A DNA stretch of 64,000 bases, taken from SIG598 sp045580875. GTDB taxonomy: Bacteria > Bacillota > Clostridia > Oscillospirales > Acutalibacteraceae. Made by a program: the position numbers and the translations under genes. The stretch is from NCBI GenBank assembly GCA_045580875.1, contig JAZNOP010000082.1:1-64000 (forward strand), read 5' to 3'. The notes below the pieces were generated by a model, which ran no database searches, was not told the origin of the DNA, and saw nothing but the letters and a program-made list of their open reading frames with translations. The first letter of the stretch is position 1, and each line of letters starts with the position of its first letter. Positions 43,899 to 52,015 of the stretch are shown in pieces.

Positions 43899-44789
43899 AT
43901 GAAAAGAAAACTTGAGATATCCGAGCTGATTTTCAAAATAATCAGCTACACACTTCTTACCGTATTTGCTCTGTGCTGCCTTTATCCCTTTGTTTATGCG
44001 ATTTCCGCATCGATAAGCGGCAGACACGCTGTTGAGTACAGTGAGGTCGTCCTTTTCCCGAAGGACATTCAGTTCGAGGCATTTTCCAAGATGTTCAATG
44101 ACAATATGTCCTGGAACTCCTACTCGAACACTCTTTTCCTTACCTTCTACGGTACAATCTGGGCTCTGGGCGTTGCCATACTCGGCGCCTACGCTCTTTC
44201 CAAGAAGAGACTTCTCTTCAGAAAATTCTTCAATTTCTTCCTCGTTTTCACAATGTGGTTCTCCGCAGGTATCGTACCGCAGTACCTCAACTACCTCGAT
44301 ACTCAGGAAGTCTTCCAGTCGATCGGTATCACCGATGACAAGTGGCTGGTAGTTATCGCAATGGGTATGGCGGCAATGAATATCATTCTTCTGAGAAACG
44401 CATTCGAGGGTGTTCCCTCTGAGATCGAAGAAGCCGCGATAGTCGACGGTGCTACCGAATTTCAGGTTCTTTCCAAGGTCTACATTCCGATGTGCAAATC
44501 CACTATCGCAACCGTAGCACTTTTCTTCGCAATATCCCGTTGGAACGGTTACTTCTGGGCACGTCAGATGATCTCCAACTCCAATGAGCATCCCCTTCAG
44601 GTTTTCATCAGACTCAAGCTCGAGGAATACACCGATCCTGAGGCAATGGCTGGCTGGAACGAAGTTTTCGCTTCCGATTCTGTCATCTACGCCCTCATCG
44701 TCTGCTCCATTGTTCCTATTCTGATCATCTATCCCTTCATTCAGAAATACTTTGCCAAGGGCGTAAACGTCGGCGGCGTCAAGGAATAA
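43899..44789 (+). CDS. LplC-type sugar ABC transporter permease
   Basis: 296 residues with six membrane segments. LTVFALCCLYPFVYAISASIS at the start and the coupling motif EEAAIVDGATEFQVLSKVYIPM near residues 173-194 are typical of LplC/YcjP permeases. The C-terminus IYPFIQKYFAKGVNVGGVKE is nearly invariant in this subfamily. It lies 12 bp after the first permease. Together they form the channel of the oligogalacturonide importer; no ATPase follows at once, but two MsmX-like candidates lie downstream. Confidence 0.94.
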   Translation: MKRKLEISELIFKIISYTLLTVFALCCLYPFVYAISASISGRHAVEYSEVVLFPKDIQFEAFSKMFNDNMSWNSYSNTLFLTFYGTIWALGVAILGAYALSKKRLLFRKFFNFFLVFTMWFSAGIVPQYLNYLDTQEVFQSIGITDDKWLVVIAMGMAAMNIILLRNAFEGVPSEIEEAAIVDGATEFQVLSKVYIPMCKSTIATVALFFAISRWNGYFWARQMISNSNEHPLQVFIRLKLEEYTDPEAMAGWNEVFASDSVIYALIVCSIVPILIIYPFIQKYFAKGVNVGGVKE

Positions 44790-44803
44790 TCGCAGACATA
44801 ATC

Positions 44804-44825
44804 AATTCAGTATGTTATGGGTCAA
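44804..44825 (+). promoter_or_regulatory. 22-bp motif shared with the kdgA promoter
   Basis: A 22-bp block ending in AGTATGTTATGGGTCAA matches 39079-39100 with two mismatches. It lies between the permease stop and the solute-binding protein start, in the place of a promoter. No good -35 is seen here. Confidence 0.55.
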
Positions 44826-44881
44826 GCCAGGCTCAGAAAAACATAAACAGAAAAAATAAAATTATTTCAAGGAGGCAAATC

Positions 44882-47020
44882 ATGAAAAACTGCAAATCTC
44901 TGCTTGCTATGCTTCTCGTTGCTGCAATGCTCGTCTGCATGTTCGCAGGCTGCAACCAGCTCGAGACCCCCACTGTAAGCGAAACCGACACACCCGTTGT
45001 AGAAGTTGATCCCCTTGCATTCGCTGAGGGCACCGTGCTCCGCATGGCAACTGGTTACAACAACGCAAAGACCGGTCTCAGCTTTGACGCTGAGGTTGCA
45101 GGCGAGGGCATCACCCTTGCAGACGGCAACACCTACCACACTGGCGACCTCAAGCCGACCTGGGTTGAGGTTCAGAACCGCCTTGGCTTCGTTATCGAAG
45201 ACCTCTATCAGGGCAACAGCGCAAAGAACGAGTTCGAGTATTGGAAAGAAAGACTCGTTGAGGTTGACGTTCTGAGCGGTACCGCTTCCCTCCTTTCCGA
45301 GTACGGTGAGGCTGGCAGCATCATCAACATCGCTGAGTACCTCGACATCATGCCGAACTTCAAGGCTTACCTCGATGCTAACCCCATCGTTCGCCTTTCC
45401 ATCACCGGTAACACCGACACTGGTGCTATCTACTTCTCCCCGTACTTTGACGGCGTAAACGACATCGAGCGTATGCCGCTCATGCGTACTGACTGGGTTC
45501 AGAAGCTCCTCGACGGCGAGGGCGAGTTTGCTGCTGACAAGAGCACAAACCTCTCTGCTGCTGTTTACGAGCCCTACATGCCCACTTCCGGCAAGATAGC
45601 TGTTGACGTTGTTAAGGCTGACGGTTCTGCTGTTGAGTCCATCAGCAAGGATTACGATGCAGCTGGCAACATCGTTGCTCTCATGAACGAGGCACTGGCA
45701 AGCGGCAACGTCTCCGGCGTTGAGGCTGTCAACATGCTCCGTACCTACATCGACACTGCTTACAACGGCTACTACGGCACCGAGCGTTCCAACCTCTTCA
45801 TTGGCCAGAACGCTGCTTGGGATGCTGACGAGCTCGTCGCACTCCTCCGCTGCGTAGTTGCTAACGCATACACCCTCAACGGCACTGATTCTGTCCAGGG
45901 TCTCTTCAGCCGTGAGGACAACAACAACCAGCGTCGTGTTGATATGTTCAGATTCGCTGGCACCCTGTTCGGCGTTCGCGGCCTTGAGTCCCGTCAGGAT
46001 TACCTCTTCGTAGGTACCGATGGCAAGCTCCACGATGCACGTCAGGAAGCTGACACCTACGAGGCACTCGAGAGAATGAACGCTCTTGTTGCTGAGGGTC
46101 TTATCTCCAAGGCATTCGTTGATATGTCCGAAGAGAATACTGCTAAGTATCTCGAGAACGACATGGGCTTCATGCACTACGACTACAACCAGACTCAGAC
46201 CGTCTATAACGAGACCAAGCTCCAGGACGGCGAGAAGTACATGGCTGTTATGGTTCCTGTTGCACGCTGGTATGACGGCTCCAACAAGAACGGCGTTTAC
46301 ATGAGATTTACTGAGTCCTGGCGTTCTGTCAAGACTGACGGTTGGGGTCTCTCCGTTGCTGGTATCGGCGACGATGTTGATAAGCTCCACGCAGCTCTTG
46401 CACTTATCGACTATGCATACAGCGAGGAAGGCCAGATCCTCATGTCCTACGGTCCTGACGCATTCATCAAGACCAGCGCTGACGGTTCCTATGTAACCTT
46501 CAACTTCAACGGCAAGGAAATGCCTGTTATCGCTGACGCTACCTACGCTGAGCTGTGGGAGAAGGCTTCCGGTAACTACACCAACTATGCTCGTCAGTTC
46601 CTCGGCTCCACCCTTTCCTTCGCAAAGAGCCAGGCATTCGAGTATCAGTGCACTCACGAGGTCGGTAAGGAAGGCGCTGGTTACATCTCCACCGCTATCG
46701 GCCTTGGCACCATCAAGCATCCGGAGCTCGCAATCGCTGAGAACTCCTGGTACACCTCTGTTCCTACCGTTCTCCCGACCACTACCGTTGAGAACGACAC
46801 CATCAACACCTACACCGATCTCAAGACCAAGTTCGACTCCGCTAAGGGCGGCGAGAACATCCTCGTTCAGATGATCGTTGAGGGTTACTCCATCGAGGGT
46901 ATGTCCGATGCAGCTACCGCAGCTTCTGCTGTTGCTGACACCATGGGCGGCGTTCAGTACATCACTCTCAAGCAGGCTGCATGGGATCGCCTTGTAGACT
47001 ACTACGAGAACCTCGCATAA
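44882..47020 (+). CDS. Large lipoprotein solute-binding protein of the importer
   Basis: 712 residues. The N-terminus is a lipoprotein signal: KNCK, a hydrophobic core (LLAMLLVAAMLVCMFAG) and a lipobox ending FAGC, with lipid-modified Cys at about 24. An acidic/Thr-rich linker follows, then a long extracellular binding protein of the LplA type. At about 710 residues it is larger than ordinary sugar-binding proteins (~400-560), as expected for long oligosaccharide ligands. AAGGAGG sits 6 nt before ATG. Codon use is extremely biased (CTC, AAC, TAC, GAG), indicating very high expression. It likely captures oligogalacturonides outside the cell. Confidence 0.88.
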   Translation: MKNCKSLLAMLLVAAMLVCMFAGCNQLETPTVSETDTPVVEVDPLAFAEGTVLRMATGYNNAKTGLSFDAEVAGEGITLADGNTYHTGDLKPTWVEVQNRLGFVIEDLYQGNSAKNEFEYWKERLVEVDVLSGTASLLSEYGEAGSIINIAEYLDIMPNFKAYLDANPIVRLSITGNTDTGAIYFSPYFDGVNDIERMPLMRTDWVQKLLDGEGEFAADKSTNLSAAVYEPYMPTSGKIAVDVVKADGSAVESISKDYDAAGNIVALMNEALASGNVSGVEAVNMLRTYIDTAYNGYYGTERSNLFIGQNAAWDADELVALLRCVVANAYTLNGTDSVQGLFSREDNNNQRRVDMFRFAGTLFGVRGLESRQDYLFVGTDGKLHDARQEADTYEALERMNALVAEGLISKAFVDMSEENTAKYLENDMGFMHYDYNQTQTVYNETKLQDGEKYMAVMVPVARWYDGSNKNGVYMRFTESWRSVKTDGWGLSVAGIGDDVDKLHAALALIDYAYSEEGQILMSYGPDAFIKTSADGSYVTFNFNGKEMPVIADATYAELWEKASGNYTNYARQFLGSTLSFAKSQAFEYQCTHEVGKEGAGYISTAIGLGTIKHPELAIAENSWYTSVPTVLPTTTVENDTINTYTDLKTKFDSAKGGENILVQMIVEGYSIEGMSDAATAASAVADTMGGVQYITLKQAAWDRLVDYYENLA

Positions 47021-47094
47021 TTAACCGAACATAAACTCATCGGTTAATATATATCCAAAAAAATTAAATGCAAACCAACGCGGCACCGGCGTTA

Positions 47095-47209
47095 CGGTGC
47101 AGGCATTGTCAGATGATAATGCCCAATCCCACCTAACCTGTGGTTACGCAGTTGATTGCTAATGCCTGATGTTCCGGGAAAGGGTTCATGAAAGTGGGCT
47201 CTTTCCCGG
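47095..47209 (+). promoter_or_regulatory. Structured intergenic RNA between binding protein and unknown membrane genes
   Basis: CAGGCATT near 47099 can pair either with the nearby AATGCC at about 47117 (GGCATTGTC/GATAATGCC hairpin) or with AATGCCTG at about 47160, so two folds compete. A separate stem CCGGGAAAG / CTTTCCCGG at 47174-47209 follows, without a T-run. It could limit transcription or protect the abundant upstream mRNA. Confidence 0.4.
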
Positions 47210-47241
47210 TAAACAGGATTACATTCAACGGGGAGGTCATT

Positions 47242-47832
47242 ATGTATAAAAAGCAGCTGGCATTTCAGAAATTCGTTTGCCTGCTTGCCATTTTCGGCGG
47301 CGCAGCGGTTTTTGTTTATTCTCTTGGTATTATGACAGATCTTTATGACTGTCTGTATTCAACAATGATGAATCCCAACAACCTGTCTCAGACAACTGTT
47401 GAGGGTTCGATCGTCTATTATGATATGCAGGGCTTCAACCGTATGTTCCTGTATTCGGGCATAGCAATGATTCTCATCAATTGCCTGCTCTTCCTTACAA
47501 ATACAAATACACGCAGAAAGTATTATGTCGGCAATTATGTCGCAACTGCACTCAATGTTGTTGCCGACCTTGCCATCGCAGTATGGGCTCATTTCGAAAT
47601 CGAAAAGTACAAGGCTCAGTTTCTGCAGATAGATTTTGAGGCACTCAAGGCTCATTCTGAGCTCTGGAAGACCGCCTACACCGAGTCAACATTCTGGTTT
47701 GATCTGCACTACGGCGTATTTGCCTTTGTGCTCTTCTCGGCAGCTCTGTTGATAATCAACCTGATCTGGAAAGTTATTCTGATGAATTCAGAGAAGCGTC
47801 TGATTGAAAAAGGAAAGGGTGCTGCAGCATGA
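47242..47832 (+). CDS. Unknown four-segment membrane protein
   Basis: 196 residues with four hydrophobic segments: a first hairpin (FVCLLAIFGGAAVFVYSLG, then MFLYSGIAMILINCLLFL), a basic cytoplasmic turn TNTRRKYYVGN, a third segment, an extracellular helix-rich loop of ~45 residues, and a fourth segment. No family is recognised. ATG at 47242 has GGGGAGG 6 nt ahead. It overlaps the next gene by 4 nt (ATGA) and precedes an ABC ATPase. The topology resembles that of the proteins at 47829 and 49422, so these may be distant paralogues. Confidence 0.72.
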   Translation: MYKKQLAFQKFVCLLAIFGGAAVFVYSLGIMTDLYDCLYSTMMNPNNLSQTTVEGSIVYYDMQGFNRMFLYSGIAMILINCLLFLTNTNTRRKYYVGNYVATALNVVADLAIAVWAHFEIEKYKAQFLQIDFEALKAHSELWKTAYTESTFWFDLHYGVFAFVLFSAALLIINLIWKVILMNSEKRLIEKGKGAAA

Positions 47833-48320
47833 CTAAAGAAGAAAAAGTGATCCGCAGGGATCGTATGCGCTTTACCAAAAACACACTCTCCTCCGGACTT
47901 GCCCTTGTTGCAATTCTGTTCAACGTTTTCTATTTTGTCAGTATCTATAAATCCGATGTCGGCTCCTACTACTATCAGATTCTGATCGGCGCAGACATCG
48001 TCTATAATCTTTTGTTTATGCTCATCGTATTTCTCTCATCTGAGGGTGTAAAGAATTACAAGATGGCATACAGCTTTGTTTTGCTGGTTATTGGCATTTT
48101 GCAGATCGGAAGAATCTTTGTAATCCCGCTGCAGGCATACAATTCAAGTGTTGTCATAATGGGTGAAGAGATTCAGGTCATGCAAACCGCGCAGTTTGTC
48201 AGCATCGTGGTATTTCTTGTAATTTCCGCGGTATGCTGCATCGCCGCTGGAGTCAGCAGCTTTATCCGCAACTGCGCACTTGCCTCGCACATGGCTTCTC
48301 TCAACGAGAAAACCGCATGA
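47829..48320 (+). CDS. Unknown four-segment membrane protein
   Basis: 163 residues with four hydrophobic segments after a basic N-terminus (TKEEKVIRRDRMRFTKN). The short loop between segments two and three, VKNYKMA, is basic, and the loop before segment four is extracellular (YNSSVVIMGEEIQVMQT). No family is recognised. Its start overlaps the previous stop and its stop is 16 nt before the ATPase gene, so it is made with the importer components. Confidence 0.7.
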   Translation: MTKEEKVIRRDRMRFTKNTLSSGLALVAILFNVFYFVSIYKSDVGSYYYQILIGADIVYNLLFMLIVFLSSEGVKNYKMAYSFVLLVIGILQIGRIFVIPLQAYNSSVVIMGEEIQVMQTAQFVSIVVFLVISAVCCIAAGVSSFIRNCALASHMASLNEKTA

Positions 48321-48336
48321 GGAGGAAGTAAAATTT

Positions 48337-49422
48337 ATGGCACAGCTCAGCTTACAGCATATTGAAAAAGTATATGACAACAAGGTGAAGGCAGTTCATG
48401 ACTTCAACCTTGAGGTAAAAGACGGAGAACTCATCGTTCTCGTCGGTCCGTCCGGCTGCGGAAAGTCCACCACACTGCGCATGGTCGCAGGTCTTGAGGA
48501 TATCACCAGCGGACATCTCCTGCTTGACGGAAAGGATATAACTGCCACTCCGGCAAAGGACCGCGACATGGCGATGGTTTTCCAGAACTATGCTCTCTAC
48601 GGTCATATGACCGTTTATGAAAACATGGCATTCTCGCTCACACTGCGTAAGGAAAATCCGAATGTCATTCACAAGAAGGTGCTCGCAGCTGCTGAGATAC
48701 TTGATCTTACCAGCCAGCTCAACAAGAAGCCTGCACAGCTTTCGGGCGGTCAGCGCCAGCGTGTTGCAATGGGTCGTTCCATTGTCCGAAATCCCAAGGT
48801 CTTCCTGTTTGACGAGCCGCTTTCCAACCTTGACGCAAAGCTCCGCGGTGCAACCCGCCGTGAGATTCTGCTTCTGCATAAGCGCCTCAAGGCAACTATG
48901 CTCTACGTTACTCATGACCAGACCGAGGCACTCACCCTGGCGGACAGAATCGTCTGTATGTCCATGGGCCATGTCCAGCAGGTCGGAACTCCGCTTGAGC
49001 TTTACGATTCTCCGGCAAATCTCTTTGTTGCAAGCTTTATCGGTCTTCCGCCGATGAATTTCTTCGATGTAAAGGTCGAGGCTGACAAGCTTGTCGGTGA
49101 CGGCTTCAATGTACCTCTTACTGATGAGGACAAGGAACTTCTTAAGTCGTATGTCGGCAAGGAGATCGTACTTGGTCTGCGCCCCGAGAATATCACTCAG
49201 GGCGGCGATATCCAGATGAGAGTTTTCATGAATGAAAACCTCGGCATGAATACCCTTGTCCACGGTCATATCGGCACCTCCGACAAGGCCAGCACAAAGA
49301 TATCCTGTAAATTCCGCGGCTGGTGCGACTACAAGGAAGGCGACACAGTGGGTGTTTCCTTCACCCGCAAGCACTTCTTTGACAAGGAAACCACCAACGC
49401 CATCAGGAAGGAGGAGGAATAA
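48337..49422 (+). CDS. MsmX/UgpC-like sugar ABC ATPase, embedded in the membrane-gene cluster
   Basis: 361 residues. Walker A is VGPSGCGKSTTLRM near residues 35-48, Q-loop VFQNYALYGHMTVYENM, signature LSGGQRQRVAMGR near 132-144, Walker B VFLFDEPLSNLDAKLRG and switch YVTHDQTEALTLADR. The C-terminal ~120 residues form the OB-type regulatory domain (LGLRPENI). MsmX-type ATPases serve one or several sugar importers. ATG at 48337 has GAGGAGG 11 nt ahead. It is sandwiched between unknown membrane genes and shares TAATG with the next. A second paralogue lies at 52016. Confidence 0.94.
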   Translation: MAQLSLQHIEKVYDNKVKAVHDFNLEVKDGELIVLVGPSGCGKSTTLRMVAGLEDITSGHLLLDGKDITATPAKDRDMAMVFQNYALYGHMTVYENMAFSLTLRKENPNVIHKKVLAAAEILDLTSQLNKKPAQLSGGQRQRVAMGRSIVRNPKVFLFDEPLSNLDAKLRGATRREILLLHKRLKATMLYVTHDQTEALTLADRIVCMSMGHVQQVGTPLELYDSPANLFVASFIGLPPMNFFDVKVEADKLVGDGFNVPLTDEDKELLKSYVGKEIVLGLRPENITQGGDIQMRVFMNENLGMNTLVHGHIGTSDKASTKISCKFRGWCDYKEGDTVGVSFTRKHFFDKETTNAIRKEEE

Positions 49423-50000
49423 TGAGCAAGAACGCAGAAAAGACAAAGAGTCTTTCCGGGCTCAAGGAGTTCGGACGTAAGTTCATTGTATCACTCAAGC
49501 GCCGTCCGCAGATAATTCCCGGCATTGCAATGGTTATTGCATTCCTGCTTTATTCACTCAACCTTACCGATGTATCTGATACAACAGCGAAGATTCAGGG
49601 CCAGGGAATGGGATTGTGCGGCTTCTGCACAATGCTTTTCTCGATTCTCTCCTTTGTATGCTTCCTTAATGCATTCCCCCACCGCAAGAAGGTTAATATT
49701 CCGATGCTCCTTCTCATGTTCGCCATGTTTGCGGTAATTATATTCTGCGATATTCACTACACCGGACGAGTTGCCGCTGCTATCAACAGAGCGGACAATC
49801 CGATAGCCATCACGACGAATACCCAGTATATCGTCGAGGCTTACAATATGCTGAATGTACACATTGTGATTCTTGCGGTGGCTGCCGGTCTGATAGTTCT
49901 TCTTCCGGTATATGGCAGACTTATAAAGAAAATCAACACCTCTATCGATGTTGAGGATAACGGCTCGCTTGCCGAGATTGAAATTTCTGACGAGGATTAA
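49422..50000 (+). CDS. Unknown four-segment membrane protein, coupled to the ATPase gene
   Basis: 192 residues. A basic N-terminus (SKNAEKTKSLSGLKEFGRKF) leads into four hydrophobic segments (GIAMVIAFLLYSLNL, LCGFCTMLFSILSFVCFL, MLLLMFAMFAVIIFC, VHIVILAVAAGLIVLL), with a basic turn PHRKKVN and an acidic C-terminal tail (DVEDNGSLAEIEISDED). No family is recognised. The start overlaps the ATPase stop (TAATG), strong evidence of a joint product. A terminator follows. Confidence 0.7.
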   Translation: MSKNAEKTKSLSGLKEFGRKFIVSLKRRPQIIPGIAMVIAFLLYSLNLTDVSDTTAKIQGQGMGLCGFCTMLFSILSFVCFLNAFPHRKKVNIPMLLLMFAMFAVIIFCDIHYTGRVAAAINRADNPIAITTNTQYIVEAYNMLNVHIVILAVAAGLIVLLPVYGRLIKKINTSIDVEDNGSLAEIEISDED

Positions 50001-50044
50001 TGCCAGCCGGCTGACGGCTGCCTGACATAATATGGCAGAAAGAA

Positions 50045-50077
50045 AATGGGAGGCTCGGCACAGATCCTCCCATTTTT
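50045..50077 (+). terminator. Intrinsic terminator after the ATPase/membrane-protein group
   Basis: AATGGGAGG and CCTCCCATT pair perfectly (9 bp) around a 12-nt loop and are followed by TTTT. Confidence 0.78.
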
Positions 50078-50115
50078 CAAAAAACGACAGTATAAACGCT
50101 TCTTAGGAGTATGAC

Positions 50116-50760
50116 ATGGCATTCAGAAAAAAAGATACTGCAGCGCAGACCGATAGTGTAAAGCGCACAGATGAATACTACAAGCTTAAGACTAAAGCTG
50201 TTGATGACCTTGTAAATGCTGACGAAAGCAATTCTCCGGTCGTTTCACAGGCAGAGCTTGACAGATACCGTTCAGGAAGCAGCAAGTTCAGACTTCCTGA
50301 GTGGGTCAAGGCTGTGCTTATCAAGTCATGGTTCGGCGGTGCGGTCTGCTTCTTTATTCTCTGGGGTTTAGGGCTTTATATACCGCATCAGCTGGATATG
50401 CTTCTGGTGCTTGGTATCGCACTTGGCCTTGTGACTGATATACTGGTCAATAATATCTTCCGCTTCTTTGAGAAAACTCCCGGGGCAAATGACCGCTGGA
50501 TGATGTTCCCTAAGAAGGGAATGGGCAGCTTTTTCCTGAACATTCTCTATTGTTTTGTTATTCTCTTCTGTGTATATACCCTCTATAATCTGATAAACAT
50601 GGGCATAATCGCAGTGACCGGTGCAGAGGATACCGTTCCGTTCGGCGTGGAGCCGCTCTTCTTCGGTACCTTCTATATGGCGTTTGATATGCTGTTTATC
50701 GGCATGAAGCACACCTTCAGAAAAATCATTGATGACGCAAAGAAAAGCGTCGGAAAATAA
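50116..50760 (+). CDS. Unknown membrane protein after the importer operon
   Basis: 214 residues. A ~75-residue polar N-terminus (KKDTAAQTDSVKRTDEYYKLK) precedes four hydrophobic segments, including CFFILWGLGLYI, MLLVLGIALGLVTDILV, FFLNILYCFVILFCVYTLY and FGTFYMAFDMLFI, and a basic end (IIDDAKKSVGK). TTAGGAG lies about 8 nt ahead of ATG. It follows a terminator, so may be expressed by readthrough or from its own promoter. No family recognised. It is the fifth unknown membrane gene of this locus. Confidence 0.7.
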   Translation: MAFRKKDTAAQTDSVKRTDEYYKLKTKAVDDLVNADESNSPVVSQAELDRYRSGSSKFRLPEWVKAVLIKSWFGGAVCFFILWGLGLYIPHQLDMLLVLGIALGLVTDILVNNIFRFFEKTPGANDRWMMFPKKGMGSFFLNILYCFVILFCVYTLYNLINMGIIAVTGAEDTVPFGVEPLFFGTFYMAFDMLFIGMKHTFRKIIDDAKKSVGK

Positions 50761-50774
50761 ACCTGAATAAAGAA

Positions 50775-50810
50775 AACCGCCAAAGAGCGGAAAGCTTCTT
50801 CGGCGGTATC
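50775..50810 (-). terminator. Terminator of the leftward AraC gene
   Basis: ACCGCC and GGCGGT, extended by AAGA/TCTT, enclose a loop. Read leftward the stem is followed by TTTTCTTTATT. It separates convergent genes. Confidence 0.65.
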
Positions 50811-50829
50811 AGACAGTGAATGTTGTATT

Positions 50830-51648
50830 TTATTCATCGTCTTCATCATCATTCTCATCAAGAATGATTTTGATGCTGTCGGAATCAAGCGTGGTATCCA
50901 GATCGTCGTTCTGCTGAGAGTTAAGATAATAACTGGGTGCCACACCATATTTCTTCTTGAACATACGAGAGAAGTAAAGGGGCTCGCGGAAACCGCAGCT
51001 CTGAGCGATCTCAGCAATACTGCTTGAATCGCTGTAGGAAGAGCTGAGCATATCAGCCGCAGTCTTCAGGCGCTTGTCATGCAGGTATTTGTGAGGAGTA
51101 ACGCCAAGCTCCTTCTTGAAAAGCTTGCGGAGATAATCGTAGCTGAAATGAAGAGAGCGCAGATACTCATCAAGCATATAATTGCTGTCAGGGTAGTTCT
51201 GAATGATATTGCTCTCGATTTCCTCAACTATCGGGCTGAGCTGATGAACATTCTGATATGCGCTGAGATAGCAGGCAATCAGATCGCCGTATGCTGAAAG
51301 CAGCATGGTGCGGCGTTCAGGATCGCTGTAAAAATGGAAAAAGGCGGCAGAGAATGCATTCAGTATGAACTGATTGCTGTCGTCCTTGATAATCAGCGGA
51401 GCCTTGAAGGTCAGAGTTGTGTTGGTCATGTTGAGGTGAACGTTGGTGAAACCCTCGCTGCTTGTGTTTGAATGGGGGACATGAGGCGGGATAACAACTA
51501 TGCAGCCCTTTTCATAAGGCAGAGTGGAGTCATCGAAGTCAAAATGACCCTTTCCGCTTGTGCAGTAGACCAGCTCCCAGCTGTCATGCGCATGGCGCGA
51601 TACAGTGAGCGTAACAGAGTGCTTGCCAGCATAGACTATATTGTTCAT
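50830..51648 (-). CDS. AraC-family regulator of the pectin importer region
   Basis: 272 residues. An N-terminal cupin (SRHAHDSWELVYCTSGKGHFDFDD near residues 17-40, VVIPPHVPHSN) and C-terminal helix-turn-helix pair (DYLRKLFKKELGVTPHKYL and SIAEIAQSCGFREPLYFSRMFKKKYGVAP). The last ~25 residues are extremely acidic (DENDDEDDE), an unusual tail for this family. It lies between the importer operon and the second ATPase-kduI group, so control of either is likely. No clear ribosome site was noted ahead of ATG. Confidence 0.87.
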   Translation of the reverse strand: MNNIVYAGKHSVTLTVSRHAHDSWELVYCTSGKGHFDFDDSTLPYEKGCIVVIPPHVPHSNTSSEGFTNVHLNMTNTTLTFKAPLIIKDDSNQFILNAFSAAFFHFYSDPERRTMLLSAYGDLIACYLSAYQNVHQLSPIVEEIESNIIQNYPDSNYMLDEYLRSLHFSYDYLRKLFKKELGVTPHKYLHDKRLKTAADMLSSSYSDSSSIAEIAQSCGFREPLYFSRMFKKKYGVAPSYYLNSQQNDDLDTTLDSDSIKIILDENDDEDDE

Positions 51649-52015
51649 AAACCAGTACCCCTTAATTACTGAAAATTCTGAGTGATAGCTTAAAATCAGA
51701 CCGGATTTATGTCAGTAATTATTATTGTAGCAAACAATGTCTGTTTTGTCCATATGTATTTTTTAATAAGCAAATATTGCAATTTTTGAAGATAATCACA
51801 ATATTTTTGCTTTTTCGGCAAATTTGTCAAAAAATAATTGACTTTTTTAATCGGTACACCACTGATCAAATCCGAAGATTACAGAGCGTTTTGATTGTTT
51901 CAAAATAAACAAATCCGTTTCGTGTATACTCTGGCCGGCAGTTGTGCCGAAGCCTGTTCAAAATAAATCAGTTAAAAATCAATCATATCCTAAATCTTTC
52001 AAGGGGGCTTGAATT
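51649..52015. other. AT-rich divergent region between AraC and ATPase genes
   Basis: About 367 bp without a gene, with many T/A tracts that may bend DNA. AGCAAATATTG (51769-51779) and CAATATTTTTGCT (51799-51811) form an imperfect inverted repeat. TATACT at 51925-51930 is a possible rightward -10 without a good -35, which would suit an activator-dependent promoter. Confidence 0.45.

Noticed and set aside
44867..46720. Very long open frame on the minus strand inside the binding-protein gene
   Set aside because: It mirrors the strong codon bias of the sense gene. Its translation is low-complexity (V, L, S, E) without motifs, and it has no ribosome site.
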